Below are positions 44,690 to 53,297 of a DNA stretch of 64,000 bases, in pieces (the stretch's first letter is position 1; each line of letters opens with the position of its first letter). This DNA comes from Xanthomonas sacchari (GTDB lineage Bacteria; Pseudomonadota; Gammaproteobacteria; Xanthomonadales; Xanthomonadaceae): NCBI RefSeq assembly GCF_024266585.1, contig NZ_CP100647.1, positions 4,755,001 to 4,819,000 on the forward strand, read 5' to 3'. Under the pieces are notes generated by a model, which saw only the letters and a program-made list of their open reading frames with translations, searched no databases and was not told where the DNA came from. Position numbers and translations under genes: made by a program.

Positions 44690-45622
44690 TCAGCGCACGG
44701 GGCGGTCCAGCCAGCAGGCCAGGCCCTGCGCGTTGAGCTCGATGTCCATGTGCAGCACGCGCTCCACGCCGGCATCGTCCAGCCGACAGCCATGCAGCCG
44801 CGCGCGCTCCAGATACAACGCGGTCAGCGCCGCGACCAGGCAACGATGGCGGTCGGAGCGGCCGTCGCAGCCGCGCGCGATCGCCACCATCGCCTCCAGT
44901 TGCTCCTGCAATTCGGCCGCCAGCGTGTCGGCGCCCTCCACCGGACCGTAGTGGGTGAGATACAGCGTCTGCGGCGCGTAGCCGAGCATGCGCTGGATCG
45001 ACGCCTGCATCGCCCCCGGTTCGAACTGCACCGGCGATGAGGTCGGGATCGCGAACGCGCCGCGCGCGCTGTCCAGTTCGCGGTAGGACAGGCCGAAGGT
45101 GTCGCCGCTGAACCAGCTGCGGCTGCGCGCGTCCCACACGCACAGGTGATGGCGGGCGTGGCCCGGAGTGTCGATGCACAGCAGCTCGCGCGCGCCCAGC
45201 GACACGCGATGGCCGTCCTCGGCCACCACCACGCGCGCGGCCGGCACCGGCACGATGCGGCCGTAGCTGCGTGCCATCTCCGCCTCGCCGTACACCGCGG
45301 TGGCGCCGGCGATCAGCCGCGCCGGATCGATCATGTGCGGGGCACCGCGCGGATGCACCAGCAGCCGCGCATTCGGCAAGTGCTGCAGCAGCGCGCCGGC
45401 GCCGCCGGCGTGGTCCAGGTGCACGTGGGTGAGGATCAACCAGTCCACCTCGCCCGGCGCCAGGCCGGCGTTCGCCACTGCGTCCAACAGCACCGGCACG
45501 GCGTGGCTGGTGCCGCAGTCGACGAAGGCGCCGCGCCCGTTCTCCACGATCAGGTAGGCGGCATCGAACTGCGCGCGCTGGAAGCCGGTATCGACAAGAT
45601 GGATGCTGGAGTCGCGTGGCAT
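44690..45622 (-). CDS. MBL-fold metallo-hydrolase
   Basis: A 310-residue metallo-beta-lactamase fold protein. The metal motif is THVHLDHAGG (about residues 75-84), and downstream ligands are in DTPGHARHHLCVWD and FSGDTFGLSYRE, with the last His in YLTHYGPV. The C-terminal helical part (LQEQLEAMVAIARGCDGRSDRHRCLVAALTAL) resembles hydrolases of the glyoxalase II-like group. Substrate is unknown. The start at 45622 (MPRDSSIHLVDTGF) fits the family. Confidence 0.88.
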   Translation of the reverse strand: MPRDSSIHLVDTGFQRAQFDAAYLIVENGRGAFVDCGTSHAVPVLLDAVANAGLAPGEVDWLILTHVHLDHAGGAGALLQHLPNARLLVHPRGAPHMIDPARLIAGATAVYGEAEMARSYGRIVPVPAARVVVAEDGHRVSLGARELLCIDTPGHARHHLCVWDARSRSWFSGDTFGLSYRELDSARGAFAIPTSSPVQFEPGAMQASIQRMLGYAPQTLYLTHYGPVEGADTLAAELQEQLEAMVAIARGCDGRSDRHRCLVAALTALYLERARLHGCRLDDAGVERVLHMDIELNAQGLACWLDRPVR

Positions 45623-45743
45623 GGCGCAGAAGCGTGGCTGGGCGAGGCTCCATTCTAGGCGGTATGGAGGGCGCCGCCAGTCCCGGGCGGCAAGGGCCGG
45701 ATGAGGACGAATGCCGGAACCGCCGCAGACCGTGACAGCCCAG

Positions 45744-45767
45744 TGTGGGAGGGACTTCAGTCCCGAC
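45744..45767. repeat. Single copy of the GGGACTGAAGTCCC hairpin module
   Basis: TGTGGGAGGGACTTCAGTCC followed by CGAC on the plus strand is the reverse complement of the module found in each 154-bp repeat at 8198-8813 and again at 58767-58790. It lies between the MBL gene and a GTAG-type repeat. Confidence 0.8.
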
Positions 45768-45826
45768 TGCATGCGACCAGCAAACACGCGCGCTTCGGAT
45801 GTCGCAATGGAACGCGTCGTTTGTCT

Positions 45827-45888
45827 GTAGGAGCGGCTTCAGCCGCGACGCTTCAACGCCAAAGCGTCGCAGCTGAAGCCGCTCCTAC
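45827..45888. repeat. GTAG-type REP element
   Basis: GTAGGAGCGGCTTCAGCCGC, loop, then GCAGCTGAAGCCGCTCCTAC. The loop region carries its own GACGCTT/AAGCGTC pairing. It lies 20 bases after the trpS stop and may end that transcript. Confidence 0.88.
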
Positions 45889-45909
45889 GACGGACCACCG
45901 TGCGAGCGC

Positions 45910-47202
45910 TCAGCCCGCCTCGCGCAACCGCGCCAGCGCCGCCAGCACCGTCTCGGCCGATGCTTCCAGGGTCACCGGCGCCGCCTGCAGCGCCTCGGCC
46001 TGCGCGGCCCGCTTGAGCGCGGCGATGGTCTGCCCGGCATCGCGCGGCGAGGCGAAGCCGCCGCTCTGCAGCAGCAGCGTGCCTTCGCCATCGAGCAGCT
46101 TGAAATAGAACTGGCCGTCGGCCTCGCGGTACTGCTTGAAGCTCGGCAGCGCCGGCTTGGCCGTCGTCGCTGCGGCAGCGTCGCCGGCCTGCGCCGCCAG
46201 GTCGCGCAGGCCCACCGCGTGCCGCAGCTCGGCCAGGAACGGGATCGCATAGCGTTCGCGCAGGCGCTGCGCGTTGTCGCGCAGGATCGCCTCGATATCC
46301 TGCGGGCGCGCCATCAGCGCCTCGTAGCGCCCCCGCATCGGCGCGATCTCGGCATCGATGCGCTCGAACAACTGCTGCTTGGCCTCGCCCCAGCCGATGC
46401 CGGCGGCGAACGCCTGCGCGAACGCGGCGGTCTCCTCGGCGCTGGCGAAGGCCTGGTACAGCTGGAACAGCGCCGAGCCTTCGGTCTCCTTCGGCTCGCC
46501 GGGCGCGCGCGAATCGGTGACGATGGCGAACACCCGCTTCTTCAACTCCTCGCGCGGAGCGAACAGCGGAATGGTGTTGTCGTAGCTCTTGCTCATCTTG
46601 CGCCCGTCCAATCCGGGCAACGTCGCCACCTGCTCGTCGATCAGCGCGTCGGGCAGGACGAAGTGCTCGCGGCCGTAGACGTGGTTGAAGCGCTGCGCGA
46701 AATCGCGCGCCATCTCAATGTGCTGGATCTGGTCGCGGCCCACCGGCACCTGCTGCGCCTTGAACAGCAGGATGTCGGCGGCCATCAGCACCGGATACAT
46801 GAACAATCCGGCGGTGACCCCGGCATCGTCGTCCTCGCCCTCGGCGCGGTTCTTGTCCACCGCCGCCTTGTAGGCGTGCGCCCGGTTGAGGATGCCCTTG
46901 CCGGCGACGCAGGTCAGGAACCAGGTCAGCTCGTTGGTCTCCGGCACGTCCGACTGACGGTAGAACCACACCTGCGCCGGGTCCAGGCCCGCCGCCAGCC
47001 ACGTCGCCGCGATCTCCAGGGTCGAGCGCTGGGTGCGCGCCGGGTCCTGCGCCTTGATCAGGCTGTGCAGGTCCGCCAGGAAGAAGAAACTCTCGATGCC
47101 GGGGCGCCGGCTGGCCTGTAGCGCGGGGCGAATGGCGCCGACGTAGTTGCCCAGGTGCGGCGTGCCGGAGGTGGTGATGCCGGTGAGAACGCGGGTGGTC
47201 AT
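45910..47202 (-). CDS. trpS: Tryptophanyl-tRNA synthetase with C-terminal extension
   Basis: A 430-residue class Ic synthetase charging tRNA-Trp. TTSGTPHLGNYVG holds the HIGH-equivalent motif and GRKMSKSYDN the KMSKS loop. The catalytic unit ends near residue 335, as in about 334-residue bacterial enzymes. The remaining roughly 90 residues include FKQYREADGQFYFKLLDGEGTLLLQSGGFASPRDAGQTI, resembling the YegP/DUF1508 fold, which is unusual for TrpS. It is preceded by no obvious leader and is far from the trp genes. Confidence 0.96.
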   Translation of the reverse strand: MTTRVLTGITTSGTPHLGNYVGAIRPALQASRRPGIESFFFLADLHSLIKAQDPARTQRSTLEIAATWLAAGLDPAQVWFYRQSDVPETNELTWFLTCVAGKGILNRAHAYKAAVDKNRAEGEDDDAGVTAGLFMYPVLMAADILLFKAQQVPVGRDQIQHIEMARDFAQRFNHVYGREHFVLPDALIDEQVATLPGLDGRKMSKSYDNTIPLFAPREELKKRVFAIVTDSRAPGEPKETEGSALFQLYQAFASAEETAAFAQAFAAGIGWGEAKQQLFERIDAEIAPMRGRYEALMARPQDIEAILRDNAQRLRERYAIPFLAELRHAVGLRDLAAQAGDAAAATTAKPALPSFKQYREADGQFYFKLLDGEGTLLLQSGGFASPRDAGQTIAALKRAAQAEALQAAPVTLEASAETVLAALARLREAG

Positions 47203-47310
47203 GCGGAAGGGACAGTCTGGGGGAAACCCGGCGAGTTTACCCGCTGCGCGCCAACCCCGTTCCGGCGCGTGGGTCGTTCAATCCAGCGTCCCCGTCCTGG
47301 AGTCCCCGCG

Positions 47311-48255
47311 ATGCATGCTCTTGCTACGTTCCTGCCCCGCCGTTGCCTCGCCGTACTCGCCTTCGCCCTGCTGTGCATCGGCGGGCTGTGCGGCTTCCGT
47401 CCATGGTCTGCGCCGCCCGCCTCGGCGCCGGCGGTGCAGTTGCAGGTGATCGATCGCGATGCCGACGATGCGCCGCTGCCCGCGCACGCCTGGCGCGGCG
47501 AGCGCTGGATCGCCGCCACGCCCGGCCATCGCTATGCGCTGCGCCTGACCAACCTGACCGGCGCACGGGTGCTGGTGGTGCTGTCGGTGGACGGTGTCAA
47601 CGCAGTCAGCGGCCAGACCGCGGCCAGCGACCAGCGCGGCTATGTGCTGGCGCCGTGGCAACGTACCGAGATCGCCGGCTGGCGCAAATCGTCCGAGGAC
47701 GTGGCGCAGTTCGTGTTCACCGACCTGGACGACAGCTATGCCGCACGCACCGGGCGCCCGCGCAACGTCGGCGTGATCGGCATGGCGGTATTCGACGAGG
47801 CGCGGGCGTGGCCCGATGTCGCCCTGGGCGAGGCGAGCGTCGACGCCGCGCGTGCGGCCGCCGCGACCGCACGCGCGGCCACGCCGGGCGCCCCGCCCGC
47901 GGAGGCGATGCCTGCACCGGCAGCGGCCGCCGGCACCCCGGAGCGCAGCGCAGCCGCGTCGCTCGCCGCGGCACCGGCGGCCGACGCGCGGGCGTATGCA
48001 CGCGAGGGCAACCCCGCTGCACACGTGCGGCAACGTCTGGGCACCGGCCACGGCGCGCGCGAATGGTCGCCCTCGCGCGTGACCGACTTCCAGCGCGCCA
48101 GCGACGTGCCGATGCAGCGGACCCAGCTGCGCTACGACAGCCGCGCGCGGCTGATCGCACGCGGCGTGCTGCCGCGCGACCTGCCGCCGCCGCGTGTGGC
48201 GGTCGCACCGAATGCCTTCCCCGGCGACTACGTGTCCGACCCGCCGGCGCGCTGA
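47311..48255 (+). CDS. Exported or membrane-anchored protein of unknown function
   Basis: A 314-residue protein with an N-terminal hydrophobic segment (CLAVLAFALLCIGGLCGF). A conserved-looking domain follows, VLVVLSVDGVNAVSGQTAASDQRGYVLAPWQRTEIAGWRKSSEDVAQFVF, then an Ala/Pro-rich linker (about 175-225) and a basic C-terminal part (WSPSRVTDFQRASDVPMQRTQLRYDSRARLIARGVLP). Function is not known to me. GGAG lies nine bases before the ATG. Confidence 0.75.
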   Translation: MHALATFLPRRCLAVLAFALLCIGGLCGFRPWSAPPASAPAVQLQVIDRDADDAPLPAHAWRGERWIAATPGHRYALRLTNLTGARVLVVLSVDGVNAVSGQTAASDQRGYVLAPWQRTEIAGWRKSSEDVAQFVFTDLDDSYAARTGRPRNVGVIGMAVFDEARAWPDVALGEASVDAARAAAATARAATPGAPPAEAMPAPAAAAGTPERSAAASLAAAPAADARAYAREGNPAAHVRQRLGTGHGAREWSPSRVTDFQRASDVPMQRTQLRYDSRARLIARGVLPRDLPPPRVAVAPNAFPGDYVSDPPAR

Positions 48256-48269
48256 GCCAGCACACGCGC

Positions 48270-48299
48270 AAAAACGCACGGGCCGCAATGCGGCCCGTG
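48270..48299 (-). terminator. Rho-independent terminator of the CsbD gene
   Basis: On the minus strand, a 10-bp perfect stem CACGGGCCGC/GCGGCCCGTG with a three-base loop is followed by CGTTTTTGC. It lies 27 bases after the CsbD-like gene stop, on the correct strand. Confidence 0.8.
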
Positions 48300-48325
48300 T
48301 CGGCGACGCTGGCGCGGTGCGCGCC

Positions 48326-48541
48326 TCAGTCGCGGTATTCCTTGTCCAGGCTGTCGCGGAAGGCATGCACTTCCTTCTCGGCGCGGTCGCGCGCCCAGCC
48401 ATAGCGCTCCTGCAGCTTGCCGGCCAGGTACTGGGTGTTGCCCTCGGCGACGTCGAAATCGTCGTCGGTGAGGTCGCCCCACTGCGCCTTGATCTTACCC
48501 TTGAGCTGGGTCCACTTGCCGGCAATGATGTCTTTGTTCAT
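48326..48541 (-). CDS. CsbD family stress protein
   Basis: A 71-residue protein. [48 protein letters not shown] is the full CsbD domain. Members are general stress proteins with no known enzyme activity. The start at 48541 matches the family start. A clear intrinsic terminator follows. Two entericidin-like genes, also stress associated, are next upstream on the same strand. Confidence 0.93.
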   Translation of the reverse strand: MNKDIIAGKWTQLKGKIKAQWGDLTDDDFDVAEGNTQYLAGKLQERYGWARDRAEKEVHAFRDSLDKEYRD

Positions 48542-48676
48542 GGCATCTCTCGTGATGTGTGTGCGGCGCCGTACGCCGCCCACGCAGCTTCGCGCAGCCA
48601 GCGTCGCGGACCGATCAATGCAGCGTCAGGGAGGCATGAGCATCGTGAACCGTTACGCCGCGGCCGGCGGCCGCGC

Positions 48677-48706
48677 AAAAAAAAACGGGCCGGCAAGCCG
48701 ACCCGT
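48677..48706 (-). terminator. Rho-independent terminator with nine U
   Basis: On the minus strand, ACGGGTCGGC-TT-GCCGGCCCGT (one mismatch) is followed by nine T. It lies about 20 bases after the stop of the 44-residue entericidin-like gene. Confidence 0.85.
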
Positions 48707-48726
48707 TTTCCTCACCGAGACGAGGC

Positions 48727-48861
48727 TCAGTTCTTGGCGGCGTCTTCGACCTTCTCGCCCGCCTTCTGCACGTCCTTGCCGGCACCGGCAACGGTGTTGC
48801 AACCGGCCAGCAGGCCCACCGAGAACATCGCCAGCAGCATCCACGCAAACGTACGCTTCAT
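48727..48861 (-). CDS. Entericidin-like lipoprotein, 44 residues
   Basis: A small lipoprotein. The signal and lipobox LLAGCNTVAGAGKDVQKAGEKV are the hallmark of EcnA/EcnB entericidins, small membrane-active stress lipoproteins. It ends in EDAAKN. It is paralogous to the 50-residue protein encoded immediately upstream (48952). Whether they form a toxin/antidote pair like EcnB/EcnA is uncertain, because both look like the EcnB type. Confidence 0.88.
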   Translation of the reverse strand: MKRTFAWMLLAMFSVGLLAGCNTVAGAGKDVQKAGEKVEDAAKN

Positions 48862-48951
48862 AGGTTCACTCCTTCATGATCATGGAACGCGGCCACGTGG
48901 ACCGCGCGAAACATTCGGCTCGGTCTTTCGCCAGGCGATCGACCGCGGCGA

Positions 48952-49104
48952 TCAGCACTTGCCCGCGCTGCAATCCTTCGCCGTGTCTTCCACCTTCTCG
49001 CCGGCCTTCTGCATGTCCTTGCCGGCGCCGGCGACGGTGTTGCAGCCGGTCAGCACGCCAGCGCAGAACAGGGTCAGCATCAACAGGGTGGTCAGTCGCT
49101 TCAT
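48952..49104 (-). CDS. Entericidin-like lipoprotein, 50 residues
   Basis: A small lipoprotein nearly identical in its core to the downstream paralogue: lipobox LTGCNTVAGAGKDMQKAGEKVED. The C-terminus CSAGKC adds two cysteines not present in the shorter paralogue. The start at 49104 is chosen because it begins the signal peptide MKRLTTLLMLTLFCAGVLTG. The gap of about 90 bases to the next gene suggests separate or joint transcription with it. Confidence 0.88.
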   Translation of the reverse strand: MKRLTTLLMLTLFCAGVLTGCNTVAGAGKDMQKAGEKVEDTAKDCSAGKC

Positions 49105-49248
49105 CGTGGTCGTCCTCGGCAATCGCAGGTGGTCGGGGTGGGCGGCGATAGGCGTCGCCGCGCTACCGTCTGGCGGTGAATCTGCCGTTACGGCTGTGGA
49201 TTTCACGTGAATGAACCCGCACCCCATTCAGGCTGGCACGATCGCCGA

Positions 49249-50178
49249 TCAGTCCCGCATCAGCGTCGACTTGCCGAACAGGCTTTCCACCAGGTCCACG
49301 GCCAGTTCCGCGGTCAGGTTGCGGTGGTCCAGCACCGGATTCAGCTCCACGATGTCCAGCGAGGCCATGCGCCCGCTGTCGGCGATCATCTCCATCACCA
49401 GTTGCGCCTCGCGGTAGTTGGGGCCGCCCGGCACGGTGGTGCCGACGCCCGGGGCGATGCTGGGGTCGAGGAAGTCGACGTCGAAGCTGACGTGCAGATG
49501 GGTGTCGGCATCCAGTCCGTCCAGCGCCGCCTCCATGGTCCGCTTCATGCCCATCTCGTCGATGTAGCGCATGTCGTACACGTCGACGCGGTGCTGCTTG
49601 ATCAGCCGCTTCTCGTCCGGATCGACCGAACGGATGCCGATCTGCCGCACCTGCTCCGGGCGCAACGCCGGCGCGCTGCCGCCCAGCTCGGTCAGCGCCT
49701 TCGGCCCCAGCCCGCACAGGCAGGCCACCGGCATGCCATGCACATTGCCCGACGGGGTGACCTCGCTGGTGTTGAAGTCCGAGTGCGCATCCAGCCACAG
49801 CACCCGCAGCTTGCGGCCCTGCTCACGGCAATGCCGCGCCACCGCGGTGATCGAACCGATGCCCAGGCAGTGGTCGCCGCCGAGCACGATCGGCATGCGG
49901 CCGTCGCGCAGCTCGGCGTAGCTGGCCTCCATCAGCGCGCGGTTCCAGGCCACCACCTCGGCCAGGTGGCGGTAGCCGTCGACCGGCGCCTGCCAGGGAT
50001 TGCGCGGGCCGTCGATGTTGCCGACGTCGCGCACCTCCACGCCGCGATTGGCCAGCGCCTCGTGCAGGCCGGCGATGCGCAGCGCCTCCGGTCCCATGCG
50101 CGCGCCGCGATGACCCGCACCGATGTCGGTGGGAACGCCGATCAGGGACACCGGCAAAAAGGACGACCTCATGCGCAT
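49249..50178 (-). CDS. Arginase
   Basis: A 309-residue ureohydrolase. Metal motifs GGDHCLGIGS, LWLDAHSDFNT and SFDVDFLDP with the neighbouring VHGMP are the arginase set, and DSGRMASLDIVELNP closes the domain. It hydrolyses arginine to ornithine and urea. ATG at 50178 is followed by another in-frame ATG at 50172, which has the better spaced GGAG. No other arginine gene adjoins it. Confidence 0.94.
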   Translation of the reverse strand: MRMRSSFLPVSLIGVPTDIGAGHRGARMGPEALRIAGLHEALANRGVEVRDVGNIDGPRNPWQAPVDGYRHLAEVVAWNRALMEASYAELRDGRMPIVLGGDHCLGIGSITAVARHCREQGRKLRVLWLDAHSDFNTSEVTPSGNVHGMPVACLCGLGPKALTELGGSAPALRPEQVRQIGIRSVDPDEKRLIKQHRVDVYDMRYIDEMGMKRTMEAALDGLDADTHLHVSFDVDFLDPSIAPGVGTTVPGGPNYREAQLVMEMIADSGRMASLDIVELNPVLDHRNLTAELAVDLVESLFGKSTLMRD

Positions 50179-50570
50179 ACGCTCCAGCGAAAAGTGGGCG
50201 CCAGTCTAACGACTCCGGCACGACACGACCCGCCGCGTCGCAGCAGGCGACAGGCGCGCGCAGGCGCGGGTGTGTTGGATGCAGCGTCGGCGAAAGGTGG
50301 ACGCCGATGGGTGTGCTGATGCGAGAAACCAGGGACCGCGTCTGCAGAAACCACACTCCAATGCAGACGCCAACAACGCGAGCATCCAAGGGCTTGGGCC
50401 GCCGTATCGCGCGCCGCGTCGCGCGGTCCTTTCCGGAGGGCTGCGCAGGCCTGCCTGAATCTTGTGGCGAAGGCCGCGCACTGGAGGCCTGCAATCGCCT
50501 GCACACGGCATGCGGTTGGACGTCGACGGCGGCGGCTGGCTAAGCTGCGCCGCCGCCAGTGGAGATCGCC
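50179..50570. other. Region without a supported gene
   Basis: About 390 bases between the divergent arginase and 50571 genes show no protein-like frame and none of the repeat families. The sequence just before 50571 carries GGAGATCGCC, a ribosome site. Confidence 0.4.
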
Positions 50571-51005
50571 TTGAAAAAGCCCTTGATCGTCACCTTGGAG
50601 GCCGCGTTCGCCGGACTGACGTTCCTTCCCTGGTTCGCGTGGGCGCACAACAGCCTGAACCCAAGACTGGTCCTGCACGCGGACCACGTGGAGTATCGCG
50701 TGCTGCGCACGCGCACCCGTCCCTACCGCGAGATCGCCAGGGTGGACTACCGAAAGGCATGGGGAACCGAGAACGTGGTACTGGAGTTCCAGCGGGCGAA
50801 GACGACCTTCATCGCCAACACCGGGCTGCTCCGGCGAACACGAGAGGCCATCGCCGTGTTGCACCGGCACGGTTGGGCGCGAACGCCATCGTTTCCCGGA
50901 CGTGTTTCCCTCGGATCTGCCGCGGTCGCTGCGGCTTGCGAATCATGGGCTTGGCATCGCGCCACCCACCGATGGAATGTCGGGCGGTTGACTTCAGTTG
51001 TTTAA
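50571..51005 (+). CDS. Small membrane-anchored protein of unknown function
   Basis: A 144-residue protein with one hydrophobic segment near the start (LIVTLEAAFAGLTFLPWFAWA). A PH-like pattern follows (LVLHADHVEYRVLRTRTRPYREIARVDYRKAWGTENVVLEFQ). The TTG at 50571 follows GGAG at eight bases; a GTG at 50559 is less well placed. The last 45 residues are atypical, lying close to the change in base composition at 51000, and may have been altered there. Confidence 0.5.
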   Translation: MKKPLIVTLEAAFAGLTFLPWFAWAHNSLNPRLVLHADHVEYRVLRTRTRPYREIARVDYRKAWGTENVVLEFQRAKTTFIANTGLLRRTREAIAVLHRHGWARTPSFPGRVSLGSAAVAAACESWAWHRATHRWNVGRLTSVV

Positions 51006-51060
51006 TTTAATTACACTAAATTCACTATCCCGGCAGCAGTTCACACAGGACATTAGAGAT

Positions 51061-51330
51061 ATGGGAAAGAAGAAGTCCACTGAAAGCCTGATTGCGGAAG
51101 CAGTTGCCAAGCTCGCGCAGGCTCAAGAGCAGATCCGCTCTGACGTGAATCGTCACGAGAAGATACTTGCAGTTCAGTCACTGCAGATCGATACGCTAGA
51201 ACGGAATGTGATGGAACTGCGGAACGCGGCCATCGCTGCGGAGTTGCGCCTTGGCACTCCCAACAAGGATGTGGCGGCAAAGTACGGTCTGTCTGCTGGG
51301 CGAATCTCTCAGATCAAGAGAGACCAATAG
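51061..51330 (+). CDS. Small coiled-coil/HTH protein
   Basis: An 89-residue acidic/basic protein. Residues 5-60 form a long helix, probably coiled coil (LIAEAVAKLAQAQEQIRSDVNRHEKIL). The C-terminus TPNKDVAAKYGLSAGRISQIKRDQ looks like a sigma-70 region 4-type HTH. No family is recognised. It follows an AT-rich promoter-like stretch (TTTAATTTAATTACACT) at the border of the low-GC segment. It is probably a regulator carried by the element. Confidence 0.65.
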   Translation: MGKKKSTESLIAEAVAKLAQAQEQIRSDVNRHEKILAVQSLQIDTLERNVMELRNAAIAAELRLGTPNKDVAAKYGLSAGRISQIKRDQ

Positions 51331-51365
51331 TCGACTGAGGCGGGGAACTGAAGGCCGTAGGGCTT

Positions 51366-51966
51366 TCAGCTCCCTCGGTTGACGCTGCCATGCTCGCGCC
51401 GCCCCTCGTACTCCTGCGACATGCGCTCCCAGGTCTCGGCGTCCAGGCGCGGCACCGGGCCGATGCAGGTCATCTCGCTGCGTCGGGCCAGGGCGTCGCG
51501 CCCGCCCATCGCCTGGACCGCATCGGGCGGCGACCGACGATCCACTCCTGGCCGAGGTAATGGCCGTCGCCCATACACCAGTCGATGAACTCCTGTCGGC
51601 CTTCGCCATCGGTGGCAAAGTGGCAGGCCATCATCAGGTCGCGCCAGCGATCGTGCTGCTTTTCGCCGAAGTCGCACGGGTCGAGTTGCGCCAGGGTCTC
51701 GGCCAGCTGTTCAGGCGTCAGCTCGCCCGCGCCGATCGCCTGCTTCTTGGCGCGATCCGCCCTGCGCGCCTCAGCTTCGGTCCGACGCGGATGTACTTCG
51801 GGCCACCGCCGCGGCAGCGATACCACGCCAACGTGGCGCGCTTCAGCCGCAGGAGCGCGGCGGCTTCCTCAGGCTTGACCATCGCCTCGTCGGGAAGCGC
51901 GTGCAGTTCGGCCAGCTCTTCGGGGTTGAGCTTCTTGGGTTCGGGGTAGTCACAGGCGTGCTCCAT
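51366..51966 (-). pseudogene. Frameshifted phage-type HTH/primase C-terminal remnant
   Basis: Read on the minus strand, an AlpA/HTH_17-like start (KPEEAAALLRLKRATLAWYR, frame from 51966) changes frame near 51770 into LTPEQLAETLAQLDPCDFGE and HDRWRDLMMACHFATDGEG, which resembles a PriCT primase C-terminal domain. It changes again near 51540 into DAVQAMGGRDALARRSEM and ends at 51366. Two frame changes and mixed domains show a decayed fusion of two phage replication genes. Confidence 0.6.
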
Positions 51967-52351
51967 CTCCAAGTTCCCATGGAGGCGGAATGCCGCCGGG
52001 GGACTGGGCCTGCTGTGCGTCGCAGAGATGGACTGCTCAGTTCGTCACTCTGGGCTGGCCTCGGCTGTTCTTGCCACCGAAAGCACTTCTGATCGCCATA
52101 GCCATTGCCGGCGATCCCGGACGGCCCGCGCGCTGATACCAGCACTTCGTCCAAGCTCCCCGGTGAGTCCGTGTCGCCCGATTCGGTCCGGGCTGCTCGG
52201 CATCAAGTCGCACGATCCGGGACGCGATACGGGCTGCCTGGCGAGCCTGTGCAGTCTTAATCGCTGCGACGCAGCAAGAGCAGACTTTTGACTTCGGACC
52301 TCCCGTCCCTGAATATCCATTCAGGAATGCCAACACACGGGGAAATGGATA
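51967..52351. other. Degraded accessory segment
   Basis: 385 bases between the remnant and the two-gene operon show no supported gene. Several short frames exist on the minus strand (for example GELGRSAGISARAVRDRRQW near 52150) with a hint of an HTH, but they lack starts and consistent composition. A promoter for the 52352 operon must lie here; no clear boxes. Confidence 0.4.
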
Positions 52352-53296
52352 ATGCCAGCAGACCAAACCACCAAGACGGTCTACTACCTACGCGCCAGAC
52401 GCGACGACCAGCCTTTTGACCTTCAGTCGATCGCAAAAAAGGCGCGAAGGAAAAAGAGCACCTGCGATGCAACCGAGATCGAGCTCGGCGGCGGAGACGT
52501 GGTGCGGATTCAGCACTTCAGCAATTCTAATGGGCGTACGCTGATGCACCTCACGCGATATGTTCCTGGCGTGCAGGCATCAACGCTCCAGCCCAAGGCG
52601 ACTACCGCCGAAGATGACGAAGGCGCCCAGCCGCCTCCGAGAGGCAAAGAATTCAAGGACGGAGACTGCTTCCTGCTACTGAAAGAACACCATGTCCTTT
52701 ATTGCGGGCACGGTATCAGCAAGAGCAAAGCGTCGCTGTACTTGTCCCAGCTTTTCAGGGAAGCAGAGCTTCATGATGAGTCCAGCGGCTTCGATCTGGT
52801 TCCTGCGAGCAACTTGGACAAGTTGCAACTGATCCAGGATCACGGCGTCAAGTCCATCCAACTGGCCGTGAGCGCCTTCGACCTGAGCTTGCCGAAGGCG
52901 CGCCGTACAAGTTGGATAGCAAAGTCTCTCGGTTCTCTCGGCGATGAGCTTGGCGCGCTAGTAAGCAAGGACCAGTCGCTGACCAAACAGAAGGCGCTGG
53001 AGGACCTCATCGTGAATGTTGAGGTCAAGCTGGACGGCAACACCCGTGCGATCCAGAGCTCTAAGGACTTTATCGAGGATCTCGCGGAGACGGTACTTGA
53101 TGACGACACCGAGACACCCGTAAGCGAGTTCACGATCATCACCCAGAAGAACGAACGCATCACTTCCGGGGAAATCCGACTTCAGACGGGCGTGAAGGTG
53201 GAAACGAAGGACAATTCCGTCAGTCACACCAGCGTATGGGGTGAGATGGGAATCTACTTTGACCAGATAACGCAGGGGAACCTGCTGGAGCAATGA
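52352..53296 (+). CDS. Soluble protein of unknown function, first gene of a two-gene operon
   Basis: A 314-residue protein I do not recognise. The N-terminal part is basic (IAKKARRKKST near 27-36), followed by GGGDVVRIQHFSNSNGRTLMHLTRYVPGVQ. An acidic/Pro linker (about 84-98) precedes FKDGDCFLLLKEHHVLYCGHGISKSKASLYLSQLF. A basic amphipathic stretch and a C-terminal beta-rich part, ETPVSEFTIITQKNERIT and VWGEMGIYFDQI, follow. No signal peptide, helix or nuclease motif is visible. It ends one base before the GTG of a membrane protein gene. Codon use is visibly less GC-biased than in core genes. A defence role is inference only. Confidence 0.75.
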   Translation: MPADQTTKTVYYLRARRDDQPFDLQSIAKKARRKKSTCDATEIELGGGDVVRIQHFSNSNGRTLMHLTRYVPGVQASTLQPKATTAEDDEGAQPPPRGKEFKDGDCFLLLKEHHVLYCGHGISKSKASLYLSQLFREAELHDESSGFDLVPASNLDKLQLIQDHGVKSIQLAVSAFDLSLPKARRTSWIAKSLGSLGDELGALVSKDQSLTKQKALEDLIVNVEVKLDGNTRAIQSSKDFIEDLAETVLDDDTETPVSEFTIITQKNERITSGEIRLQTGVKVETKDNSVSHTSVWGEMGIYFDQITQGNLLEQ

Positions 53297-53297
53297 C

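Noticed and set aside
49823-50506. A 227-codon frame on the minus strand overlapping arginase upstream
   Set aside because: Arg/Gly-rich alternative frame of arginase and its upstream region, without domain or ribosome site.
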